From NCBI GenBank assembly GCA_021792075.1, contig JAJYVK010000117.1:1-5849 (forward strand): DNA of 5,849 nt. Reading direction: 5' to 3'. Under the pieces are notes generated by a model that saw only the letters and a list, made by a program, of their open reading frames with translations, had not been told where the DNA came from and searched no databases. The stretch comes from Actinomycetes bacterium. GTDB taxonomy: Bacteria; Actinomycetota; Acidimicrobiia; Acidimicrobiales; Acidimicrobiaceae. The position numbers and the translations under genes are program-made. Shown one piece after another: positions 1-5,244 of the stretch (positions are counted from its first letter, which is position 1; each line of letters opens with the position of its first letter).

Positions 1-474
1 GTGAGCGAGAATGTGACTCTGCCGGTCATCGATACTTTGGTGGGCAGATTTGGCTGGGTTCGCTCTGGACGGGAGGAGTCGATCGTTCAGTCGGTCTTGA
101 GCCAATTCCGAATCCGCCTAGCCTCTCCGCATCTGCCATTCTCTGTGTTGAGTGGGGGAAGCCAACAGAAGGCGCTCATTGGTCGATGGGTTGGCAGCGC
201 TCCGAAGGTTTTGATTCTCCAAGAGCCTACTGCCGGAGTGGACATTGGAGCGAGCCAGGACATCATTGCTATCCTTCGGGAGTTCGCTGAAAATGGTGGG
301 ACGGTCATCTTTTCTTCTGAGCAGTACGAGGATGTTGCAAGTCTGAGTGACAGGGTCCTCGTTTTTAGGGGCGGGAAGATAGTTTCGGTTCTTTCCGGCC
401 TGGAGGTCACCCCAGACAACATTGTCGCCTATAGCTATGGCAAGGCTGACGCACAAGCTTCCAGTCCACAGTAA
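1..474 (+). CDS. Sugar-type ABC transporter ATPase, C-terminal part (partial, 5' end outside window)
   Basis: This is the last 157 codons of a two-domain ATPase of the RbsA/MglA/XylG kind, which powers import of sugars or similar small polar solutes at the cytoplasmic face of the membrane. The visible part is the second nucleotide-binding domain. The ABC signature LSGGSQQK is at local residues 50-57, a Walker B region VLILQEPTAGVD at 70-81, and an SSE at 105-107 where other ABC ATPases carry the H-loop histidine; RbsA-type second domains also read SSE there. The Walker B aspartate is Gln74, while the following Glu75 is kept. Full-length members are about 500 residues, so the Walker A of this domain and the whole first domain lie upstream. 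The GTG at base 1 is therefore an internal valine codon, not a start. No permease gene follows, so it must lie upstream if present. The binding protein at 2803 is a possible partner. The family call is firm; the substrate is unknown. Confidence 0.93.
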   Translation: MSENVTLPVIDTLVGRFGWVRSGREESIVQSVLSQFRIRLASPHLPFSVLSGGSQQKALIGRWVGSAPKVLILQEPTAGVDIGASQDIIAILREFAENGGTVIFSSEQYEDVASLSDRVLVFRGGKIVSVLSGLEVTPDNIVAYSYGKADAQASSPQ

Positions 475-520
475 AGTCGGTTTTCCTGAGCTTCGTTGAG
501 CGGTAATGAAAAGGGCGACT
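475..520 (+). other. Imperfect stem-loop just after the ATPase stop codon
   Basis: AGTCG at 475-479 pairs with CGACT at 516-520, and TTTTC at 481-485 pairs with GAAAA at 508-512. A small interior loop (480 versus 513-515) separates them. A short GCTT/GAGC hairpin can form inside the loop. It starts directly after the TAA of the ATPase gene, so it could end or protect that transcript. There is no T-run after it, so a standard intrinsic terminator is not supported. The pairing is weak enough to be chance. Confidence 0.25.
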
Positions 521-531
521 AGTTCTATAAA

Positions 532-591
532 GCTGGCATCCTAGATCAGCGCGGCTTACCCAGTTGGCAGGTCAGCACTTGAAATGCCAGC
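532..591. promoter_or_regulatory. Inverted repeat upstream of the oxygenase gene, candidate operator
   Basis: GCTGGCAT at 532-539 is exactly the reverse complement of ATGCCAGC at 584-591, with 44 nt between. A third related half-site, GTTGGCA, sits at 563-569, so TGGCA(565-569)-N15-TGCCA(585-589) forms a tighter nested pair. The sites end about 70 nt before the oxygenase start codon and just before a weak promoter candidate. That is a sensible place for a regulator of a catabolic gene. No regulator gene is in the window, so its family is unknown. Alternatively the outer arms form an RNA stem in a longer leader. Confidence 0.35.
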
Positions 592-604
592 CGAGCATTT
601 CCCT

Positions 605-631
605 TTGAGCCTTGTTTTTCAGTGATAGTCT
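605..631 (+). promoter_or_regulatory. Weak candidate promoter for the oxygenase operon
   Basis: An extended -10-like element TGATAGTCT lies at 623-631 (TAnnnT hexamer at 626-631). A poor -35 match, TTGAGC, is at 605-610 with a 15-bp spacer. Transcription would begin roughly 25 nt before the ATG at 663, leaving room for the GAGAGG ribosome site. The -35 and spacer are not good, so this is a suggestion only. Confidence 0.25.
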
Positions 632-650
632 TTACAGAAATAAAGAGTAC

Positions 651-656
651 GAGAGG
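651..656 (+). promoter_or_regulatory. Ribosome binding site that fixes the oxygenase start
   Basis: GAGAGG ends 6 nt before the ATG at 663. This supports that ATG over an in-frame TTG at 612, which would add 17 residues unlike anything at the front of this family. Confidence 0.7.
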
Positions 657-662
657 CATAAA

Positions 663-1949
663 ATGGCAGATTTGGACAGGATTGAGACCCTGGTGAGAAC
701 TGGTCCGAACACCGTTATGGGTGAGTATTTTCGCCGCTATTGGGTTCCGGTGATGTTGGAAAGTGAGCTACCCAAAGCGGGTTGTGCGCCGGTGCGCGTG
801 AAGGTTATGGGCGAGGAGCTGGTTGGATTCCGTGATGAAGACAACCGCATAGCCCTGGTTCAGGAGTGGTGCCCGCATAGGGGAGCTTCGTTGTTTTTTG
901 GTCGCAATGAGGGGTGTGGCCTCAGATGCTCGTTTCACGGATGGATGTATGACGTTACAGGGCAATGCATTGAAATGCCGTCTGAGCCCGAACAGAGCAG
1001 GTTCAAAGAGCGTATCGGGGTAACTGCCTATCCCTGCGAAATTCGTGGCGGAATCATATGGACCTATATGGGGCGAAAGGAGTTGATGCCACCCCTGCCA
1101 GCGTTGGAGTGGAGCCTTCTCCCGGAGACACATCGCTACTGTTCCAAGAGGCTCCAGGAGTGCAACTACCTTCAAGCCCTTGAGGGCGGAATTGATTCCA
1201 GCCATGTCTCTTTTCTTCACAGATACGATCTTGAGAGCGAGCCGCTCTTCATGCAGGCAAAGGGAAACGAGTATCTGAGAGCAGATACGCATCCGAAATT
1301 TGAGGTTGTCGAGTCTCTCGGAGGACTTTTGATAGGTGCAAGGAGGAATGCTGGCAACGATCAGTACTACTGGAGAATAACCCAGTTCCTTCTACCTTGG
1401 TTCACCCTTATCCCACCGTTTGGCGATCATGCTCTGGGCGGACACGCTTGGGTCCCCGTTGACGATGAAAACTGCATCGTGTGGAGTATTAACTTTCATC
1501 CGCACAGACCTCTCAGCCAACATGAGATAGAAGGGATCAACTCCGGGAGCGGAATCCATGCAGCTTTGATCCCGGGTAGCTTTCGCACCGTGGCCAACAG
1601 GGACAACGATTACTTGGTGGACCGGGTTGCTCAAGAGGATAAGCGGTCTTACAGCGGCATCTTTGGAGTCGGAATGCAGGATTCCGCGCTTCAGGAGTCC
1701 ATCGGTCGGATTCAGGATAGGTCGCGGGAGCACCTAGGCACCTCCGATGTCGGGATCATAATGGCTCGCAGGCGCCTTTTTAAAGCAGCAATGGCGATGC
1801 ATGAGGAGAATGTGCAGCCGCCTGCATTGGATACGGTAAGTCAGAGTGTCAGGGCTGCGTCAATCTTGCTTCCAAAGGGTCAGCCCTTTGCAGAGGGAGC
1901 TCAGAATGTGCTCGTGGCTCGTTCCGACGCAATGGTTGCCACCTTGTGA
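663..1949 (+). CDS. Rieske non-heme iron oxygenase, phthalate 4,5-dioxygenase-type alpha subunit
   Basis: This 428-aa cytoplasmic oxygenase component would use O2 and electrons from a separate reductase to dihydroxylate, hydroxylate or demethylate a (probably aromatic or cyclic) substrate. The Rieske [2Fe-2S] motif CxH-x16-CxxH is complete at C70, H72, C89 and H92. The mononuclear iron site reads D178-x2-H181-x4-H186, with D178 as the likely inter-subunit bridge and D340 (in MQDSALQES) as the likely third ligand. The opening (GPNTVMGEYFRRYWVPVML) and the stretch 312-371, with NDYLVDR, QESIGRIQDR, EHLGTSD and ARRR, are typical of the phthalate dioxygenase branch. That branch works without a beta subunit, and none is seen here. 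Length is normal. The stop overlaps the next gene, suggesting one transcript. The family is secure. The substrate is not: members act on phthalate, phenoxybenzoates, vanillate-like compounds and others. No reductase or ferredoxin gene lies nearby in the window. Confidence 0.93.
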   Translation: MADLDRIETLVRTGPNTVMGEYFRRYWVPVMLESELPKAGCAPVRVKVMGEELVGFRDEDNRIALVQEWCPHRGASLFFGRNEGCGLRCSFHGWMYDVTGQCIEMPSEPEQSRFKERIGVTAYPCEIRGGIIWTYMGRKELMPPLPALEWSLLPETHRYCSKRLQECNYLQALEGGIDSSHVSFLHRYDLESEPLFMQAKGNEYLRADTHPKFEVVESLGGLLIGARRNAGNDQYYWRITQFLLPWFTLIPPFGDHALGGHAWVPVDDENCIVWSINFHPHRPLSQHEIEGINSGSGIHAALIPGSFRTVANRDNDYLVDRVAQEDKRSYSGIFGVGMQDSALQESIGRIQDRSREHLGTSDVGIIMARRRLFKAAMAMHEENVQPPALDTVSQSVRAASILLPKGQPFAEGAQNVLVARSDAMVATL

Positions 1950-2407
1950 ACGGCTTCAGTGACTCAGGAGAGATGAAATCGAAACTATCTGGTGGTGCAG
2001 GGCCAGATGTCGGCGACGTGGTCGTGATTCAGATCGGCGCACCGTCTAGGGAGGTGACACGCTGGACCGATGAACTTTCAGGATTGGCCGTTGTTCGGCC
2101 GGGTGAGGATCTTGGGGGCGTCTACCCCGCAAGGGACACGTTGGTTGTGACATATTGGCTTGATCCGGCATCTGGGCCTATGGACGCTGCGTTGGCTTTC
2201 CCTGATTTATCTAGGGTGATGCTTCCCTCCACGAGGGTCGTTGGGATCTTTCTCGATGTCGAGCGTGCAACTGCGCTGGCGGAGGGGGAGGTTCGGCAGA
2301 TTTCGAGCCTGACGTGGCTGCGAGAGATATCGGACATGGTTGTGGTCTCGTCCGATATTGGCGCGGTCGTAGAGCTGGTGACTACCCTTGCAAAGGCGGC
2401 TGGATAG
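1946..2407 (+). CDS. Unassigned 153-aa alpha/beta protein overlapping the oxygenase gene
   Basis: I do not recognise this protein. Its GTG start at 1946 overlaps the oxygenase stop as GTGA, which suggests translational coupling. An ATG at 1973 (144 aa) has AGGAG only 2 nt upstream, so either start is possible. It has no signal peptide, membrane span or cysteine, so it should be cytoplasmic. Valine-rich strands alternate with helices: DVVVIQIGA (23-31), TLVVTYWLD (65-73), RVVGIFLDVERA (97-108) and SDMVVVSSD (129-137). From residue 97 on, the order of a strand ending in D, then ERA, then SLTWLREISDMVVV, recalls the second strand and 'LdeLL..SDvV' segment of D-2-hydroxyacid dehydrogenases. The glycine-rich GxGxxG loop and the catalytic Arg/Glu/His part are absent. 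Its size is close to that of a ring-hydroxylase beta subunit, but the sequence does not look like that NTF2-type fold. An accessory role for the oxygenase is inferred from position only. Confidence 0.75.
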   Translation: MNGFSDSGEMKSKLSGGAGPDVGDVVVIQIGAPSREVTRWTDELSGLAVVRPGEDLGGVYPARDTLVVTYWLDPASGPMDAALAFPDLSRVMLPSTRVVGIFLDVERATALAEGEVRQISSLTWLREISDMVVVSSDIGAVVELVTTLAKAAG

Positions 2408-2775
2408 CGTTGTCGACGAAGTTGGCTGACTTTGGTGCCGCCGCGTTTCGGGATTGGAGACTCCGTTATCGGGTAAGTTCTGGCGTTGCATTTTGATTCG
2501 GCGAGCGAAAGCGGCTACTGTGATGTGTCATTTGTGGCCTGCAAAGGGGGTTCGAGAAAGCGATATTTAGGGCAATGGCAGGCTCCTCTTGAATGGGGGG
2601 CTGAAGACTATTGGATTCGGCAGTTCGGAGCCAGGGGGTGCCTTGTCCGTCAATGGAATCCATATTGATGCGTCATGGGCCGCGTGATAGCGGATGAGTA
2701 TGTGAATATGTGCTGGAATCACCTGGCTAAGTTTTCATGTTAGAAATGGCTGGGGCAAGCAAGGCAGGGGAATTT

Positions 2776-2781
2776 TAATAT
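2776..2781 (+). promoter_or_regulatory. Candidate -10 element for the binding-protein gene
   Basis: TAATAT fits TAnnnT well in an A/T-rich patch just before the gene. No good TTGACA-like -35 lies 16-18 bp upstream. The TTGACA at 2784-2789 is downstream and cannot serve this -10. Transcription would start only about 15 nt before the start codon, so an activator-dependent promoter or a different start site is possible. Confidence 0.3.
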
Positions 2782-2788
2782 GATTGAC

Positions 2789-2794
2789 AAAGGA
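2789..2794 (+). promoter_or_regulatory. Ribosome binding site favouring the ATG at 2803
   Basis: AAAGGA ends 8 nt before the ATG at 2803. An earlier in-frame ATG at 2794 overlaps this site and has no ribosome site of its own. The 2803 start also gives a cleaner lipoprotein signal, MKLDRKG followed by the hydrophobic core. Confidence 0.65.
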
Positions 2795-2802
2795 TGGGGG
2801 AT

Positions 2803-3996
2803 ATGAAATTGGACCGCAAAGGGCCATTAGCGATCGTCGGCAGCCTGACTGCGTTGTCGTTGCTGGCAGCCGCATGTGGAAGTTCAAGCAGCTCTACTTC
2901 AACCACGACTACGGCAAAATCTGGCGGTGGCGCGACTACGACGGCAGCGGCCAAGCAGGATATTGTAGCTCAAGCCAAGGCGGAGATCGCCAAATACTCA
3001 GCGGTGCCCACTTTCACGGCTCCCGGGCCTGCGATTGATGCTGCAAAGCTCAAGGGCAAGACCATTCTGGTCGTTGAACATGACACTGTTGCCAACGCAT
3101 TGGTTGAGATAACCAAAGGCATTCAGAGCGCGGGACAGCTTTTAGGCATAACGGTAGACACCTTCAATGGTCAGAGCACGGTTAGTACGATTGAACAGGG
3201 AATCCAGCAGGGTATCAACCAAAAAGTGGGCGCGATCATACTTGTCGGAGTAGCTACATCCTTGGTGCCGTCCTCAGTTGCCGCCGCCGATGCTGCGAAG
3301 ATACCTGTAATCGGGGTTATCACCGGGCAGCCCGACACCAGTGCACCCGGTCAGGGCTTTGGGCAGGGGCTATATGGGGCATCAGGCCCATCTTATGAGG
3401 TGCTGGGAAGGCTGGTGGCCGACACCGCAATAGTGAATTCCAACGGCGGTGCTGTAAATGCGGCCGTGATCACCTTTGACAACCCGATTGGACCGGCAGT
3501 GATAAAAGGCGTCCAATCGGTGTTCAGCAGCTGTCCTAATTGCAAAGTGACCACTACCCAGGACATTGAGCCTCAGAACTGGCCTACAAAGACTGCAGGC
3601 GCGGTATCGTCTATGATCCTTTCCAACCCCAGTCTCAATTACATCTTCCCGGTCGCGGATACCATCGGAATCTTTGCAACAGCAGGGGTGAGCCAGGCTG
3701 GGGCGAGCGGAAAGGTGAACGTGGTCTCTGATGACGGTTCAAGTCCCGGCACCTTGGGCTTGGTGCAGAAAGGGCCGATCTTTTCTGCAGATCCAGGATA
3801 TTCCGCGCCCTGGGCCGGCTGGGAGGCCATGGACCAGGCTTTGAGGGCTATGAGCGGTATGCAGCCAGGATCGCCATTTGTTCCTATCAGATATCTTGAC
3901 AAATCGAATCTGGCGGGCGTTAATCTCACCGACCTGACAAATGTCTTTGGCAGCGCTTATGTCGCCGGCTATAAGCAGCTTTGGGGTCTGGGATAG
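2803..3996 (+). CDS. Sugar-type ABC transporter substrate-binding lipoprotein
   Basis: This 397-aa protein would capture a small solute outside the membrane and hand it to an ABC permease. Residues 1-25 form a lipoprotein signal: charged K2-K6, a hydrophobic core 8-21, and LAAAC with Cys25 as the lipid-bearing residue. A flexible Ser/Thr/Gly linker follows at 26-48. The remainder is a type I periplasmic-binding fold (Peripla_BP_4/RbsB-like). Strand one is KTILVVEHD near 86-94, the TIEQGIQQGINQKVGAIILVG block near 129-149, and the second-lobe VNAAVITFDNP near 218-228. Late blocks are NYIFPVAD near 279-286 and VNVVSDDG near 305-312. A CPNC motif at 244-247 could form a disulfide or hairpin; similar cysteine pairs occur in actinobacterial relatives as I recall them. 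The gene stands alone, with its own upstream gap and a terminator behind it, so it is probably highly and separately expressed. The likely ATPase partner is the gene ending at 474. The ligand may be a sugar, polyol or other compound and cannot be read from the sequence. Confidence 0.92.
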   Translation: MKLDRKGPLAIVGSLTALSLLAAACGSSSSSTSTTTTAKSGGGATTTAAAKQDIVAQAKAEIAKYSAVPTFTAPGPAIDAAKLKGKTILVVEHDTVANALVEITKGIQSAGQLLGITVDTFNGQSTVSTIEQGIQQGINQKVGAIILVGVATSLVPSSVAAADAAKIPVIGVITGQPDTSAPGQGFGQGLYGASGPSYEVLGRLVADTAIVNSNGGAVNAAVITFDNPIGPAVIKGVQSVFSSCPNCKVTTTQDIEPQNWPTKTAGAVSSMILSNPSLNYIFPVADTIGIFATAGVSQAGASGKVNVVSDDGSSPGTLGLVQKGPIFSADPGYSAPWAGWEAMDQALRAMSGMQPGSPFVPIRYLDKSNLAGVNLTDLTNVFGSAYVAGYKQLWGLG

Positions 3997-4019
3997 TTCC
4001 ACCGCGTTCAAAGGGTACA

Positions 4020-4053
4020 GATGGCGTCGCTTCAAAGGCGGCGCCATCGTTTT
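4020..4053 (+). terminator. Intrinsic terminator after the binding-protein gene
   Basis: GATGGCGTCGC (4020-4030) and GCGGCGCCATC (4038-4048) form an 11-bp stem with one G-U wobble (4027/4041) and a 7-nt loop TTCAAAG. GTTTT follows at 4049-4053. It begins 23 nt after the TAG at 3994-3996. The T-run is short, but the stem is long and G/C-rich. It should separate the binding-protein transcript from the dehydrogenase downstream, or at least reduce read-through. Confidence 0.82.
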
Positions 4054-4137
4054 GGAGGCCTGGACTGAGCGGGCTTTATCGGGGCTCCGTGACTAAGCTG
4101 TGCTGGAAAGAGACGGACGCAGCGAAGTGTTTAGAGG

Positions 4138-5244
4138 ATGGAACGGCAAGTGTCTCAGAAGGTCTTTCAGGCGAGTGTCACCTACGAGCCATTTCACAGT
4201 GAGATACGGGAGTTTTCTGTGCCCGCGATAGCGAGGGATTCTGGATTCTTGCGGGTTGAGGCAGCCGGTGTCTGTGGAAGTGACATCAATGCGCATTCGG
4301 AGCCGGCACCGGAGCGGATTCTAGGTCATGAAAATGTTGGCATCATCGAGCAACTCGGTGCCGAAGCGGCAGATCGATGGGGGTTGAAAGTTGGCGACCG
4401 GGTTGTCGTCGAGGAGTATTTGCCATGCGGTCGCTGCGGGACTTGCCGGACCACTGACTTCAGGTTTTGTTTCGAAAGTGACCCCTCCGAAGGCGGGATA
4501 CGCTACGGATCCACCGGAATCTCGATCGATCCGGGTCTGTGGGGCGGATTTTCACAGTACATGTATCTGCACCCGCGCTCAGTACTACACCGGGCTCCGC
4601 TCGGTGTTTCTGCCGAGTACCTGACGCTGGCTCTTCCACTCGGGAATGGATTCGAATGGGCGTGCATAGAGGGTCGGTCTGGGCCCGGGATGACAGTTGT
4701 CATATACGGTCCAGGCCAGCAGGGGCTGGCTTCTGTCTACGCGGCCAAAAAAGCTGGAGCAGATATGGTAGTACTGCTCGGAACCAGCAGGGACAGCCAT
4801 CGCCTTAGCGCCGGCCTCGCTCTCGGTGCTGACGTGGTGGTCAATGTGGATGGCGAGGACCCAGTATCTGTTGTGAGGGGACTCACCAGGGGAGCGATGG
4901 CGGATCTGGTCATAGATACTGCCAGGGGAGATGCCGGCACGCTGTCTGGTGGCATTGCGATGCTGAAACAGCGCGGCGCTCTTCTATATGCAACTGCTCA
5001 GAAGCAGGTGGCGGAGCTTCCCTTGAGCGATGCGCAGTGGAAGACGCTCACTTTGAAGGGGGTCAGGGGACACAGTTACGCCGCAGTCGAGTGGGCCATA
5101 GCCCAAATAGAGAGCAACCATGAGCTACTTTCAGTACTGTCGACCGGCTCATTTGGGCTAAACGACGTCGACACGGCAATAAGAGCCACGGCTGGAGAGA
5201 CGGATCTCAAAAGCATCCACGTTTCGATTCTTCCCTGGAGCTAG
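4138..5244 (+). CDS. Zinc-dependent medium-chain alcohol dehydrogenase family protein
   Basis: This 368-aa cytoplasmic enzyme would oxidise an alcohol (or reduce a carbonyl) with NAD(P). The N-terminal GroES-like domain carries C46 (GVCGSD) and H64-E65 (GHENVG) for catalytic zinc. The structural-zinc set C97, C100, C103 and C111 (CGRCGTC plus C111) is complete. The Rossmann domain starts near 186 with VVIYGPGQQG (G191, G193, G196). After strand two the sequence is LLGTSRD rather than ending in an acidic residue, so NADP is possible; this is a weak inference. The usual third zinc ligand, a Cys in the PLACA-like segment, is replaced by PLGNGFEWA (167-175). An in-frame stop at 4132-4134 makes ATG 4138 the first possible start, but AGAGG abuts it directly. 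GTG at 4150 is 12 nt past that site and could be the real start. The gene lies behind a terminator and ends tail-to-tail with a minus-strand gene. Substrate unknown; an oxygenase product is a reasonable guess. Confidence 0.92.
   Translation: MERQVSQKVFQASVTYEPFHSEIREFSVPAIARDSGFLRVEAAGVCGSDINAHSEPAPERILGHENVGIIEQLGAEAADRWGLKVGDRVVVEEYLPCGRCGTCRTTDFRFCFESDPSEGGIRYGSTGISIDPGLWGGFSQYMYLHPRSVLHRAPLGVSAEYLTLALPLGNGFEWACIEGRSGPGMTVVIYGPGQQGLASVYAAKKAGADMVVLLGTSRDSHRLSAGLALGADVVVNVDGEDPVSVVRGLTRGAMADLVIDTARGDAGTLSGGIAMLKQRGALLYATAQKQVAELPLSDAQWKTLTLKGVRGHSYAAVEWAIAQIESNHELLSVLSTGSFGLNDVDTAIRATAGETDLKSIHVSILPWS

Larger units (their letters stand above)
2408..2802. other. Gene-poor gap between the oxygenase pair and the binding-protein gene
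   Basis: No convincing gene is seen on either strand: the open frames are about 60-95 codons, lack ribosome sites, and have unlikely composition. One 38-codon stretch between stops on the plus strand (2571-2684) reads rather like real protein (for example LKTIGFGSSEPGGALSVNG) and ends DASWAA-stop. It has no ATG or ribosome site, so it could be a gene remnant or chance. A TATGTG direct repeat sits at 2699-2704 and 2707-2712. I see no strong terminator after the stop at 2405-2407. The last 40 nt probably hold the promoter and ribosome site of the next gene. Confidence 0.5.

Noticed and set aside
612..662. TTG start at 612 extending the oxygenase by 17 residues
   Set aside because: The ATG at 663 has a well-spaced GAGAGG and gives the family-typical N-terminus. 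The extension looks non-coding and would overlap the candidate promoter.
768..1292. 174-codon minus-strand frame inside the oxygenase gene
   Set aside because: It is fully antisense to clearly conserved Rieske motifs, with no ribosome site or recognisable domains; a shadow of the real gene.
1946..2407. Ring-hydroxylating dioxygenase beta subunit
   Set aside because: The length and position would fit, but the valine-rich alpha/beta pattern does not resemble the NTF2-like beta subunit. The alpha subunit here is of the type that works without one.
2486..2668. 60-codon plus-strand frame in the gap
   Set aside because: TTG start, no ribosome site, unlikely composition rich in Trp, Cys and Arg, and no recognisable motif.
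2784..2789. TTGACA as a -35 promoter box
   Set aside because: A matching -10 would fall inside the coding region, past the start codon of the binding-protein gene.
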